Source: Arthrobacter sp. M2012083 (lineage in GTDB: Bacteria > Actinomycetota > Actinomycetes > Actinomycetales > Micrococcaceae). Taken from it: DNA of 64,000 bases. Of this stretch, positions 49,685-58,661 are shown one piece after another. Made by a program: the position numbers and the translations under genes. A model generated the notes under the pieces. It saw only the letters and a list, made by a program, of their open reading frames with translations. It ran no database searches and was not told the origin of the DNA. The first letter of the stretch is position 1. Every line of letters starts with the position of its first letter. The DNA lies in assembly GCF_000281065.1 (NCBI RefSeq), contig NZ_AKKK01000062.1:124001-188000 (forward strand), given 5' to 3'.

Positions 49685-51273
49685 GATTGTTGTCCTTCAA
49701 CGGAGGGAGAGGCTACAACGTGTGGGAGTTCGCGGAGCTGGGCCCGCTGGACTTTTCCGGTGGCCGATTTCGGCAGCGCGGTGACGTATTCGATGAATCG
49801 CGGGTAAGCGAAGCGGGAGAAGTTCTCCTTCACATGCGCCACGATGGTTTCGCTCAGGTCCGCTCCCCCAGCGTGACCGGGCATGAGTTCAATCCATGCC
49901 TTGATGGACTGGCCACGGAGCTCGTCGGGCACGCCGGTGACGGACACATCCCGCACGGGATCGAGTTCGCGAATGACGGCCTCCAGCTCATAAGGTCCAA
50001 CGCGGTAGCCGGACGTTTTGATGACGTCGTCGGTCCTCCCCAGGAACCAGAAGTAGCCGTCGTCGTCCGCGTAGGCCTGGTCCTTCGTGTGGTACCAGTT
50101 GCCCCCGAACGCGGTGGTGGACGCCTCCGGCATGTTCCAGTATCCCAGGGGAAATTGCGGGTTGGATCGGGCGCGGAGGCAGACCTCGCCGGTCTCGCCC
50201 GCGGCCACTTCTTTCTCGTTCTCGTCCAACAGCCGGACTTCCCATCCAGGAAGTGGACGGCCCATGGACCCCGGCTTCACCGGCACATCCGGGTAATTTC
50301 CCAGCAGTGGATACGACTCGGTGGAACCGTAGTAGTCCAGTAGTGTCACGCCGTATTGCGCTTCGAACCAGGTGATGAGGTCCGGCGTCAGCGGCTCGTT
50401 GGAGGAGCAGACTGTCCGCAGGTGCAGGGGGAAGCGGGTACCAGCGTCGGGAACGTCTTCGCGCATCTTGCGTAGGAACGTCGGATTCACCAGCGCGCTG
50501 GTGACGCGGTGACGGCTCATGCTATCCAGCAGGGCTGCGGGGTCGAAGCCGCCGCTGGGCCGGAAGACCAGGTGCGTGGCGCCAAGCCGAAGCGGGCCCA
50601 TGAGTTTGGCCAGTGACCACGCCCAGTCCCCCGCGCCGTAAAAGACGTCGCCGTCGCCGATCTGGTGGCAGTGCTCGAACTCGTTGTGGCCGAGGAGCGT
50701 CCGGTGCGCGTGGACGATTCCCTTGGCCCGGCCGGTGGTGCCCGAGGTATAGAAGATGAGGGCGGGGTCGTCGGCTTTGGTCTCGACGTCCTGGAACTCT
50801 TTGGGCGCATCTTTGATGGCCGGGCTGTCGATATCGATGAACGTGCCCTCGTAACCCTCGAAAAGGTGCTTTGCCGACTCCTCGGCGATGATCACCGACG
50901 CGCCGCTGTCCTCCAACCGGAACCGGATCGGCTCGGCGGCCCAGAGCAAGGACATGGTGACCAGGATGGCGCCGGTTCGCAGCACGCCGAGGTACGCGGC
51001 CGGGGTGTCGGCACGCTGCGGCAGCAGGACAGCTACACGGTCGCCCTTCTGGATACCGGCCCGTTGGAGGGTGGCGGCGATCTGCCGGGAGCGGTCCTGG
51101 ATTTCGCCCCAGCTCACCTCCCGTTGACCTTCGACGGCGGACTCCAGGATGAGTGCGCGCTTTTCCCTTGGGTGCCGGTCGGCGACGTCGACGGCCATGT
51201 TGTAGAGCTCTGGCACCTCCCAGCGGTGGCTGTTCCGCAGTTCGGTGTAGCGGTCTTGGGTTGCTGTTTTCAC
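49681..51273 (-). CDS. acyl-CoA synthetase (AMP-forming)
   Basis: A 530-aa ANL-superfamily ligase that activates a carboxylic acid to its CoA thioester. The ATP-binding loop YTSGTTGRAKGIVH is at about 176, DYYGSTES at about 318, the hinge GRTDDVIKTSGYRV at about 420 and the catalytic Lys in PKSATGKVQR near 513. The layout is that of medium-chain or aromatic acyl-CoA synthetases. It lies 17 bases behind the enoyl-CoA hydratase gene and overlaps the transporter gene by four bases. The LysR regulator upstream probably controls the set. Confidence 0.92.
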   Translation of the reverse strand: MKTATQDRYTELRNSHRWEVPELYNMAVDVADRHPREKRALILESAVEGQREVSWGEIQDRSRQIAATLQRAGIQKGDRVAVLLPQRADTPAAYLGVLRTGAILVTMSLLWAAEPIRFRLEDSGASVIIAEESAKHLFEGYEGTFIDIDSPAIKDAPKEFQDVETKADDPALIFYTSGTTGRAKGIVHAHRTLLGHNEFEHCHQIGDGDVFYGAGDWAWSLAKLMGPLRLGATHLVFRPSGGFDPAALLDSMSRHRVTSALVNPTFLRKMREDVPDAGTRFPLHLRTVCSSNEPLTPDLITWFEAQYGVTLLDYYGSTESYPLLGNYPDVPVKPGSMGRPLPGWEVRLLDENEKEVAAGETGEVCLRARSNPQFPLGYWNMPEASTTAFGGNWYHTKDQAYADDDGYFWFLGRTDDVIKTSGYRVGPYELEAVIRELDPVRDVSVTGVPDELRGQSIKAWIELMPGHAGGADLSETIVAHVKENFSRFAYPRFIEYVTALPKSATGKVQRAQLRELPHVVASPSVEGQQS

Positions 51274-51290
51274 GTTGGTGTCCCGTCTTC

Positions 51291-52055
51291 TTAGCGGCGG
51301 CCGGCGAGGAAACGGGCCATTTCGCGCTGGGGCTCGCCGGTGCCGTAGGCCTCGCGGTGCACGCGCTTGGCTTCAGCCATGGCATCGGTGAGGTCGTCGT
51401 CTTCGAGGCTGCGCAGGCGGTTCTTGGTCAGACGGACCGCACCCGGAGGAAGGAGGCTCAGGCGTGCGGCGAGGTCCTTGGCGTAAGCCAGCACGCCGCC
51501 GTCGTCCGCCACGTAGTTAAGGAGGCCGAGCCGCTGAGCCTCGGCCGCATCCACCAGCTCGCCGGTAAGGACGAACTGGGAGGTCTTGGACTTACCGAGG
51601 ATGCTCCACATGGCCCATATGCCCGTGATGCTGGGGATGCCGGAGAGGACTTCGGGCTGGCCCATGCGGACTTTGGAGTCGCCGACGCGGAGGTCCGCGA
51701 GGAGCGAGTACTGGAAGCCGGAGCCGGCGGCGACGCCATTGACGGCTGCGATGGTGATCTGGTCGAGGTTGCGGACGGCGCGGTAGAGGCGATCGAAGCC
51801 GTCGATCCAGGCCTCGGCGGATTCGTGATCCTCGGGGTTCATGGACGCGGTCTCGGCCAGGTCCTGCCCGGCGCAGAACGCGCGGCCGCTGCCGGTGAGG
51901 ATGACCGTGCGCACTTCGTTGTTGCCCTTGAGGCCCTCCAAGTAGTGGATGAGTTCGCTGCGCATGGCCTCGGTCCAGGCGTTGAGTTTGTCCGGGCGGT
52001 TGAGGGTGATGATGGCGGTGGGGCCGGTCTGTTCGAAGAGGACGTCTTGGGACAT
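51291..52055 (-). CDS. enoyl-CoA hydratase/isomerase
   Basis: A 254-aa crotonase-fold enzyme. GSGRAFCAGQDLAE forms the first part of the oxyanion hole, and AVNGVAAGSGFQYSLLADLRV the second. The Glu of LSGIPSITGIW is in a position where catalytic acids occur in the family. It hydrates or isomerises an enoyl-CoA formed from the acid activated by the next gene. It is the first gene of the operon, divergent from LysR across 116 bases. Confidence 0.9.
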   Translation of the reverse strand: MSQDVLFEQTGPTAIITLNRPDKLNAWTEAMRSELIHYLEGLKGNNEVRTVILTGSGRAFCAGQDLAETASMNPEDHESAEAWIDGFDRLYRAVRNLDQITIAAVNGVAAGSGFQYSLLADLRVGDSKVRMGQPEVLSGIPSITGIWAMWSILGKSKTSQFVLTGELVDAAEAQRLGLLNYVADDGGVLAYAKDLAARLSLLPPGAVRLTKNRLRSLEDDDLTDAMAEAKRVHREAYGTGEPQREMARFLAGRR

Positions 52056-52171
52056 TGGGGAGTTTTCCTTTGGTTTGTGGGGCTACTTGTGTCCAATCTG
52101 ACCATCAGTGAATGTGACCCGTCTAACATCAATATCTACTCGCCTTGATACCAAACTGATATGGTGCGGCG

Positions 52172-53065
52172 ATGGACCTCCACCATCTCAAGTACTTTGT
52201 GGTGCTCTCCGAGGAGCTGCATTTCGGCCGCGCGGCTCAGCGTCTGCACATGGCCCAGCCGCCGCTTTCGCAGCGGATCAAGGACCTGGAGAAAGAGCTC
52301 GGGGTGCTGCTCTTTCATCGGCGGCGCACGGGTGTGGAGCTATCCGAGGCCGGGGCTCTGCTGCTGGAGCATGCGCGCGGGGTTCTGGATCACGTGGCCA
52401 TGGCACAGGAATCGATGCGGCGGATCCGGCCCGGCGCTTCCGGTATTTTGCAGGTAGCGGTGCCGCCGGATACGAACCCCGTTGCCCTGTCCACGATGGT
52501 GTCTTCGTTTAGCTCGCTTGCGCCTGACGTTCTGCTGAACCTGCACGAGCTCACCACCGTTGAGCAAGTTGAGCGACTGCGCGACGGCGAACTGGACGTC
52601 GCGGTTGTCCGTCACCCGTTGAGCAGCGTGGGTTTTGAATCGGGGCCTTTGTATTCACGGGCGCTCGGAGTGGTGCTGAATGCTTCTCATCCGCTGGCTT
52701 CTTTGTCTTCTGTGCCGCTGGGTGACCTGGCCGGGAATCCGTTGATCATCTTCCCGCGGCACATGGCGCCGACCTTGTACGACTCGTTCCTGCATACGTG
52801 CCGGGACGCTGGCTATTTGCCAGCCGCGATTGTTCATGCCAGGAACCAGCACTTCACACACGGGCTGATCATGGCTGGTCGTGGAGTGCACTTCAACGAG
52901 GAGCCCTGGACGCCGCTGCCTTCGGGAATTGTGTGGCGGCCGCTGGTTGGTGACCCGTTGGCTTGGCGGACGTCGGCGCTGTGGCTGAAGAGCCGACGGT
53001 CAGCGGAGACGGACGCGTTTGTTGAAGCTGTAGGGGCGGGGTTGGAGGCGGGTGGGCATGGGTAG
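52172..53065 (+). CDS. LysR-family regulator
   Basis: A 297-aa LysR protein with N-terminal HTH (LHFGRAAQRLHMAQPPLSQRIKDLEKELGVLLF, shown here only as the landmark region about 17-49) and a C-terminal inducer-binding domain. ATG start, weak ribosome site. Divergent from the enoyl-CoA hydratase operon, the usual layout for a LysR activator and its target. The 116-base gap contains ATATC/GATAT-type inverted repeats that could be its site; the inducer is presumably the acid or its CoA ester. Confidence 0.92.
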   Translation: MDLHHLKYFVVLSEELHFGRAAQRLHMAQPPLSQRIKDLEKELGVLLFHRRRTGVELSEAGALLLEHARGVLDHVAMAQESMRRIRPGASGILQVAVPPDTNPVALSTMVSSFSSLAPDVLLNLHELTTVEQVERLRDGELDVAVVRHPLSSVGFESGPLYSRALGVVLNASHPLASLSSVPLGDLAGNPLIIFPRHMAPTLYDSFLHTCRDAGYLPAAIVHARNQHFTHGLIMAGRGVHFNEEPWTPLPSGIVWRPLVGDPLAWRTSALWLKSRRSAETDAFVEAVGAGLEAGGHG

Positions 53066-53168
53066 ATGACCACGTTTGCCGTCCGCCCCTTGAAGGACTT
53101 CGCGCCTGAAGCGTAACCTGCACGCAAAGAAGCGAAGATTGCAGGATGGGATGGGCTAGGAGCACGGC

Positions 53169-53552
53169 ATGAATTTGCTGAGCCAGATACTCGCGGGATC
53201 CACCGGCCTTGCGCTGATAAGCGTTGGCATCCTGGAGATCTTCTTCCATGGCGATCAACGTTTCCACCGGATTTTCCTGATCCGACCTGACGACGTGCGG
53301 GCAGTGCGGATGTGGGCGATGAACGTTGGCGCCTACAACATCACCTTTGGGCTTGGAATAGCCGTAGGTCTGTGGCTGGTGAACTTCTCGGGCGCTCCCG
53401 CCAGTGGGTCGGCGATAGTCATCTTCTGCTGCGCATGCCACGTCTTCCTTGGTTTCTGGCTGTGGGTCACAGAGAAGCGCCTGCTGGCCAGCGCCATCGG
53501 CCAGGCGCTCTTTCCCGGACTAGTGATCGTTTTCTACGTTCTCTTCCGGTAG
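53169..53552 (+). CDS. DUF1304 membrane protein
   Basis: A 127-aa protein with four membrane segments, a typical length for DUF1304. GILEIFFHGDQRFHRIF after TM1 and MNVGAYNITFGLGI in TM2 are family signatures. AGGAG stands seven bases before the ATG. No biochemical role is established. It appears monocistronic, in the same direction as LysR, 100 bases downstream. Confidence 0.88.
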   Translation: MNLLSQILAGSTGLALISVGILEIFFHGDQRFHRIFLIRPDDVRAVRMWAMNVGAYNITFGLGIAVGLWLVNFSGAPASGSAIVIFCCACHVFLGFWLWVTEKRLLASAIGQALFPGLVIVFYVLFR

Positions 53553-53659
53553 AAGGGGGTGCCGGCCGGATCCTCGTGGCGGCGTCCTTGGTGGTTTCAC
53601 GGCACAGCAGCGCCGGTGGTGGGATCCTCCCGTGGGCACCTGCACTTTGAAGTGCGACG

Positions 53660-54214
53660 TCACCAAGGTGTACCTCGAAGATCAATGTCACCGTTCGGCC
53701 ACTCACTCGCATCGCGAGTCGACGAGCAGATGAGCGTTGGCGCTCCCTGTGACACGATGACCGATGTCTGGTCCGAGGGGGACAAGCACCGTTCCGTGGC
53801 GTGCACCTGAACCCATCCCGCCGACTCATAGAAAGGGACCACCTCCATCCGGCATCCGAGGAAACCGAAGTCGGTTTCGGCTTCCTCACGCATCGCCTTT
53901 TGTGCGTGCCGCATAACTCGTCCGCCGAGACCAGTACCGCGAAAGCGTTGATGGACCAGCACGCCTCCCGTGCCAGCCACCAAGATCTCGTCGGTTCCTA
54001 CCAAGATCACACGACGCTGAAAGCCCACATGCGCCGCCAGCACTGACCCTTGGAACGCCAGTACATGGAAATCCGCCGGCGAGTAGCCATACGGCGCCTC
54101 GGGATTCCAACAGCCGTAATCGCTCAGGTACTCGCTGTCGAAAAGCTCTTCCAGCGCGGCCAGTTCCTTCATGCTGAGGTCCTCATGCCGCTGCAGCTTC
54201 AGGGCTTCATTCAT
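53660..54214 (-). CDS. GNAT acetyltransferase, AAC(2')/NodA-like
   Basis: A 184-aa N-acyltransferase. The acetyl-CoA loop QRFRGTGLGGRVMRHA (Q/R-x-x-G-x-G/A) is at about 90-105, then GFLGCRMEVVPFYESAGW. The C-terminus WPNGDIDLRGTPW resembles the end of aminoglycoside 2'-N-acetyltransferases (DWRAGDVW). Such chromosomal AAC(2')-like enzymes may acetylate aminoglycosides or cell-envelope amino sugars. Resistance cannot be claimed from sequence alone. Convergent with the DUF1304 gene. Confidence 0.75.
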   Translation of the reverse strand: MNEALKLQRHEDLSMKELAALEELFDSEYLSDYGCWNPEAPYGYSPADFHVLAFQGSVLAAHVGFQRRVILVGTDEILVAGTGGVLVHQRFRGTGLGGRVMRHAQKAMREEAETDFGFLGCRMEVVPFYESAGWVQVHATERCLSPSDQTSVIVSQGAPTLICSSTRDASEWPNGDIDLRGTPW

Positions 54215-54374
54215 TGTTCGAGCCTATGCCTTCGCATCGAGAACTCGGGTACTTTGGCCAGCCTGAAAGCCTGTTGCCGACCTCAAGCGCGTATACGCTC
54301 TGCTCGAGGATCCTTCACCCGGCCAGACTGAAAAGGTCTCCACTCTTCAAAATGGGGGCATCATTGCTCGGTCG

Positions 54375-55211
54375 TCAGCCCAGCTCGGCTCGGCGATGAG
54401 GCTCGGCTCCGTACTCCGACCACCCGCCGGCGTAGAGACGGCCCTGGCCGAGTCCTGCATGCTCCAGAGCGAGAAGGTTGTGGCAGGCCGTGACGCCTGA
54501 GCCACAGTAGGAGATGACGGCAGTCGCGTCTTCGACCCCAACCCTGGCAAACTCTCGTCGGAGCTCGGCGATCGGGCGAAGGCGTCCGTCGGGGGTGAGG
54601 TTCCCACGGCACGGGACGTTCACTGCGCCGGGGATATGTCCGGCTTGGGGATCGGTTGGCAGCTGGAGGCTTCCGTCGAAGCGGTCGGCATTGCGGGCGT
54701 CGATGATGATCCCGGCAGCCCCTGCCGTGATGTCCTCAAGTTGGGCGAGACCGGCGTCGGGCCACGGAGACGCCGTGAGGTTCGCGGGCGTCGGCTTCAC
54801 AGGCGTCGTCTCCAGCGGTCCCGTCCATGCGGAAATCCCACCGTCGAGCAGCGCCGCCCGATGCCCGAGCGCACGCAGCATCCACACGAGCCGCGCGGCG
54901 ATGACGCCGCCCGCGTCGTCATAGGCAACGACGGTCGTGTTGTCGCCGATTCCCAGGGAGGACATTCCATGCGCGAACACTTCAGGGTCGGGAAGCGGGT
55001 TCAGCCCGCGTGGTCCCGAATTGCCCGATAGCCATACGTCCAGGTCCACGAACACCGCACCTGGAAGATGCCCGCCGTCGTACGCTGCACGGCCCGAGGC
55101 GCCGTCGAGGTACCAGCGAACATCAGCGGTGACAACGCTATTTTGATGCGCCTTGAGCCACGCGACATCAACAAAGGGTGGAAGATCCTCTTGAGTAATT
55201 CGGCTGTCCAT
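54375..55211 (-). CDS. thiosulfate sulfurtransferase (two rhodanese domains)
   Basis: A 278-aa tandem rhodanese. The N-terminal domain (about 10-130) is the inactive structural one, ending near LLDGGISAW. The C-terminal domain carries the active-site Cys in SYCGSGVTACHN (about residue 238). GHIPGAVNVPCRGNLTPDGRL and YAGGWSEYG are family motifs. It moves sulfane sulfur from thiosulfate or mercaptopyruvate to an acceptor. The frame is open to 55319; I take the ATG at 55211 since it fits the family N-terminus, but no ribosome site decides it. Confidence 0.85.
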   Translation of the reverse strand: MDSRITQEDLPPFVDVAWLKAHQNSVVTADVRWYLDGASGRAAYDGGHLPGAVFVDLDVWLSGNSGPRGLNPLPDPEVFAHGMSSLGIGDNTTVVAYDDAGGVIAARLVWMLRALGHRAALLDGGISAWTGPLETTPVKPTPANLTASPWPDAGLAQLEDITAGAAGIIIDARNADRFDGSLQLPTDPQAGHIPGAVNVPCRGNLTPDGRLRPIAELRREFARVGVEDATAVISYCGSGVTACHNLLALEHAGLGQGRLYAGGWSEYGAEPHRRAELG

Positions 55212-55332
55212 ACAGTGCAGGGTAAATGATGCGTCCATATTTTGAGCAAAAAAATCCCATAATGTGGACATCCGGCAGAGGTGCAACGCGCGACCGCATC
55301 GGACCACCGGGATTGACAAAGCGGCGTCCGCA

Positions 55333-55755
55333 TTAGCCCTTGGTGTCGTCAGCCAGCCGCCCCTTCGGACGTTGACGCAGGGACATCAAGGCGAAGGCAT
55401 ACAGCAAGCCACGCGCCACACCGAACAACCAAGGAAACGGTAGGTCGAAGCCCACCCAGAACACTGCTTCCGCTGGGAGAAGGGCCAGCCCAAGAACCAG
55501 CCCGGACCTCCGCCCCCTCCATGCCAGCCAAGCCGCCCACGACGCTGCCAGGACTACGGCGAGGAACACCATGAGCAGCGCCACAAAGGCCCAGCTTCGC
55601 AAGCCATCCCATGGACCCGCGTACATAGGGAAGAGGTCCATGAACATCGGCAGGTACCCGTTTTGGAGGAGGAAGATGCTGACGGGGATTGCTGGAATCC
55701 CGAACGCCGCAGCGTAGATCCAGGTCAGCACGGCCGCCACACGCGCTTTCCGCAT
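55333..55755 (-). CDS. small four-helix membrane protein, uncharacterised
   Basis: A 140-aa hydrophobic protein with four predicted membrane segments (about 8-30, 48-70, 78-95, 98-120) and a short basic C-terminus. No domain is recognised. The ATG at 55755 has GAGGAAGG upstream and is preferred over the TTG at 55782. It lies just upstream of, and in the same direction as, the rhodanese gene, about 120 bases away. Confidence 0.65.
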   Translation of the reverse strand: MRKARVAAVLTWIYAAAFGIPAIPVSIFLLQNGYLPMFMDLFPMYAGPWDGLRSWAFVALLMVFLAVVLAASWAAWLAWRGRRSGLVLGLALLPAEAVFWVGFDLPFPWLFGVARGLLYAFALMSLRQRPKGRLADDTKG

Positions 55756-55858
55756 AGCCTTCCTCGATTCGGCAGTCCCCAAGGACCGATTTACCGCTCA
55801 GCGGAACCGGCTAAGACCAGTGTGGAACAGAGGACTAGGAGGCGGAAGCCCTCACGGC

Positions 55859-56608
55859 CTACGCTCCCTCGAACCACCCACGTGCTGGGTTGGAGACTTC
55901 GGGCGCCTCCCGGAAAACACCGGGCTGGGCCACCCAACCCACCCCGTTGGCGATGACCTTCTGGATCTGCGGCTGGTGGTACACCGGGTATTCCTGGTCG
56001 CCCGGGCTGAAGTAGAAGATCCGGCCCTTGCCGCGCGAGAACGTCACGCCGGAGCGGAACACCTCTCCCCCGGCAAACGAGCTGATGAAGATCAGGTCAT
56101 CGGGTTCGGGGATGTCGAACAGTTCCCCGTACATTTCCTGCTGCGGAATGACAATCGGGCTCTCAATGCCAGCCGCGATCGGGTGCGAAGGCTTGACCGT
56201 CCACACGAGCTCGCGCTCACCTTCGTTGCGCCACTTCAGGGAGCAGGTGGTCCCCAACAATCGGGTGAAGATCTTGGCGAAGTGCCCCGAGTGCAGCACC
56301 ACCAATCCCATGCCGCCGAGCACGTGGCGCTGCACGCGCTCCACCACCTCATCAGCAACGTCCCCATGCGCAATATGGCCCCACCAGAGCAGCACGTCCG
56401 TCTGCTCCAGGACTTCCTCGGACAGCCCATGCTCCGGATCCGCCAGAGTGGCTGTCGAGATTTCCGAGTCCGGGTAGAAGCCGCGGAGCCCGGCCGCGAT
56501 GGCACCGTGGATTCCTTCGGGGTACATGTCGCCGATGGTCGCAGGCTCGTTGCGGGCCTCGTGGACGGCCTCGTTCCAGACGACAATCTTCAATTTTGAA
56601 TCAGACAT
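55859..56608 (-). CDS. ThuA-like (trehalose utilisation) protein
   Basis: A 249-aa protein of the ThuA family with a class I amidotransferase-like fold: IVVWNEAVHE at the N-terminus, LLWWGHIAHGDV, VLHSGHF and RIFYFSPGDQEYPVYHQPQIQ at the C-terminus. In rhizobia ThuA works with the ThuB dehydrogenase on trehalose and related disaccharides. The ATG at 56608 follows the stop of the Gfo/Idh/MocA gene with one base between (TGAAATG), so the two are coupled, as thuA and thuB often are. Confidence 0.9.
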   Translation of the reverse strand: MSDSKLKIVVWNEAVHEARNEPATIGDMYPEGIHGAIAAGLRGFYPDSEISTATLADPEHGLSEEVLEQTDVLLWWGHIAHGDVADEVVERVQRHVLGGMGLVVLHSGHFAKIFTRLLGTTCSLKWRNEGERELVWTVKPSHPIAAGIESPIVIPQQEMYGELFDIPEPDDLIFISSFAGGEVFRSGVTFSRGKGRIFYFSPGDQEYPVYHQPQIQKVIANGVGWVAQPGVFREAPEVSNPARGWFEGA

Positions 56609-56609
56609 T

Positions 56610-57713
56610 TCAGAGCACCACTTCACGTTGTTCGAGGGCGGATTTGTAGCAGGCATCAAGCACCAGGGCGCGGCTGAGGGCAAGGGACCCGTCGTGGCTT
56701 CCCCATACAGTCTCGCCACCGCGCACGGCGGCAATGAAATCGTCGACGACGGCCTGGTGGGCTCGCCCGGGTTCGGCCACCACCTCGAAGTCGGCGTTCT
56801 CGCCGTCCTTCTCGGTGAAGACGTGGACGTCCGCCACTGGGTTCTCGGAGGCGCCCACCGAGCGCAAGTCCGCTCCGCCGTCGGTCCCGTAAACGGTGAA
56901 GTCCATCAGGTCCCGTTCGTCGCGGTACGTGGCCCATCCCGCTTCCAGGATCAGGGTCCCGCCGCCTTCCAGCCGGATGAACGCGGAGGCGAAGTCTTCC
57001 ACTTCAAACTTATGGCTGGAGTTGGAGGCTGTGTAGCGGGCGTTGCCGCCGAGACCGCGCGGGCCAAGTTCGGAGTGGGTGGACGCAGAGACGGCCCGCA
57101 CCTTGGGTTCGCCCAAGAGGTGCAGCGAGTAGTCCAGGACGTGCACGCCGATGTCAGCAAGCGGACCGCCACCGGCGAGTTCCGGGTTGGTGAACCAGCT
57201 GCCCAGCATCGGAATGCCTTGGCGCCGGAGCCAGGATGCCTTGGCGTAGTACGGACGTCCCAGCGTTCCGGCGTCGATCACTTCCTTCAGCGCCTGGATG
57301 TCGCCGCGGCGGCGGTGGTTGAACGCGACGTCCAGAACCCTGCCGGCCTCACGGGCGGCGTCCACCATCTGTTGACCCTCGACGGCGTTGCGCGCCAACG
57401 GCTTTTCGCTCAGCACATGCAGGCCTCGCTCCAAGGACGCAATGGCGATCGGCGCGTGCAGGAACGTCGGCACGGCGACGCTGACGGCGTCGAGGCCTTC
57501 GAGCTCGATCATGTCTTCCCAGCGGGCGAAGGCGTGGGGAATGCTGTATTCCTCCTTCAGCTGGGCGAGAAGGTCGGCTTCCATGCCCGCGACGGCGACA
57601 ATTTCGACGCCGTCGATATTGCTGTACGCCTTGAGGTGCTGCTGGCCGGCCCAACCGATGCCCACAACTCCCACTTTGAGGGTTGTGGACGGGGCCTGCT
57701 GCTGAATGCTCAC
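56610..57713 (-). CDS. Gfo/Idh/MocA-family sugar dehydrogenase (ThuB-like)
   Basis: A 367-aa NAD(P)-dependent oxidoreductase. The Rossmann motif VGIGWAGQQH is at about 16-25, EKPLARN (catalytic Lys) at about 101, and GGGPLADIGVHVLDY carries the active-site Asp/His helix. Paired with a ThuA-like protein and a sugar ABC transporter, it probably oxidises the imported sugar. GTG start with AGGAACAAC upstream. It lies 48 bases downstream of the second permease gene. Confidence 0.92.
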   Translation of the reverse strand: MSIQQQAPSTTLKVGVVGIGWAGQQHLKAYSNIDGVEIVAVAGMEADLLAQLKEEYSIPHAFARWEDMIELEGLDAVSVAVPTFLHAPIAIASLERGLHVLSEKPLARNAVEGQQMVDAAREAGRVLDVAFNHRRRGDIQALKEVIDAGTLGRPYYAKASWLRRQGIPMLGSWFTNPELAGGGPLADIGVHVLDYSLHLLGEPKVRAVSASTHSELGPRGLGGNARYTASNSSHKFEVEDFASAFIRLEGGGTLILEAGWATYRDERDLMDFTVYGTDGGADLRSVGASENPVADVHVFTEKDGENADFEVVAEPGRAHQAVVDDFIAAVRGGETVWGSHDGSLALSRALVLDACYKSALEQREVVL

Positions 57714-57761
57714 GTTGTTCCTGTTCTTTCTGGGGTTACTAGGTTTGGGGTTGAAAAAGGA

Positions 57762-58661
57762 CTAGCCCTTGACGGCGCCGGCCGTCATGCCTGACACGAT
57801 GCGCTTCTGGCACAGGAGCACCAGGATGACCAATGGAATGGTGATGATCACCGATGCGGCGCTGATGGTGCCCAGGGGTTGGTCGAACTCGCTGGTGCCG
57901 CTGAAGAACGCAATGGCCACCGGGACGGGACGGGATTCCGGTGACGTGGTCAGAGTGACGGCCAGGAGGAATTCGTTCCAGACCGAGATGAACACCAGGA
58001 TCGCCGTCGTCGCCAAGCCGGGGACCGCCAGCGGCAAAATCACCTTGCGGAAAGCGACGAACGGTGTGGCGCCGTCCATGTACGCGGATTCCTCCAGCTC
58101 TCGCGGGATCTCCTTGAAGAACGACGTCAGCGTGTAGATCGCCAGCGGCAACGCGAATGTCAGCTTCGGGATGATGAGGCCGAGCAAAGTGTCGTACAGG
58201 CCGATTTCGCGCCAGATGGAGAACATCGGCGCCGCGATGGCGATGGCCGGGAACGTGGTGACCGAGAGGATCAGCGTCAGGATCATCGCCTTGCGGCGCA
58301 TCTTCAGCCGGGCCAACGCATAGGCGGCGAAGGACGCGAAAACCAGCGCCACGGTTGTAGTCACGACGGCGATAATCACCGAGTTGCGCAAGGCCAGGAG
58401 GAACTCGGGGTTCTGAAAGACCACCAGATAGTTTTCGAGCGTCGGCTGGCTCGGGAAGAGCTCGCCCTGGGAAAGGCTCGCGCCCTTCTTCAGGGACGTG
58501 TTGACCAGCCAGTAGAACGGAATGAGCGAGAAACCCATCACGGCAATGACGAACACCCACACCAAGGGATGCAGTTTCGATTCCCCACGCAAGCGACGCT
58601 TCGGCGCCTTCGGGCGCGTGGTGGGTGCCGCCGTCGGGCGTTCTGCAGTCAGCGTGCTCAT
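57762..58661 (-). CDS. sugar ABC transporter permease (CUT1, MalG type)
   Basis: A 299-aa inner-membrane permease with six helices. The EAA loop is ELEESAYMDGATPFVAFRKVILPL, and the protein ends in KRIVSGMTAGAVKG, a hallmark of MalG-type subunits. AAGGAGG precedes the ATG, whose first bases overlap the stop of the other permease gene (ATGA). The ATPase subunit is not encoded here, so a shared MsiK-type ATPase elsewhere in the genome is likely. Confidence 0.93.
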   Translation of the reverse strand: MSTLTAERPTAAPTTRPKAPKRRLRGESKLHPLVWVFVIAVMGFSLIPFYWLVNTSLKKGASLSQGELFPSQPTLENYLVVFQNPEFLLALRNSVIIAVVTTTVALVFASFAAYALARLKMRRKAMILTLILSVTTFPAIAIAAPMFSIWREIGLYDTLLGLIIPKLTFALPLAIYTLTSFFKEIPRELEESAYMDGATPFVAFRKVILPLAVPGLATTAILVFISVWNEFLLAVTLTTSPESRPVPVAIAFFSGTSEFDQPLGTISAASVIITIPLVILVLLCQKRIVSGMTAGAVKG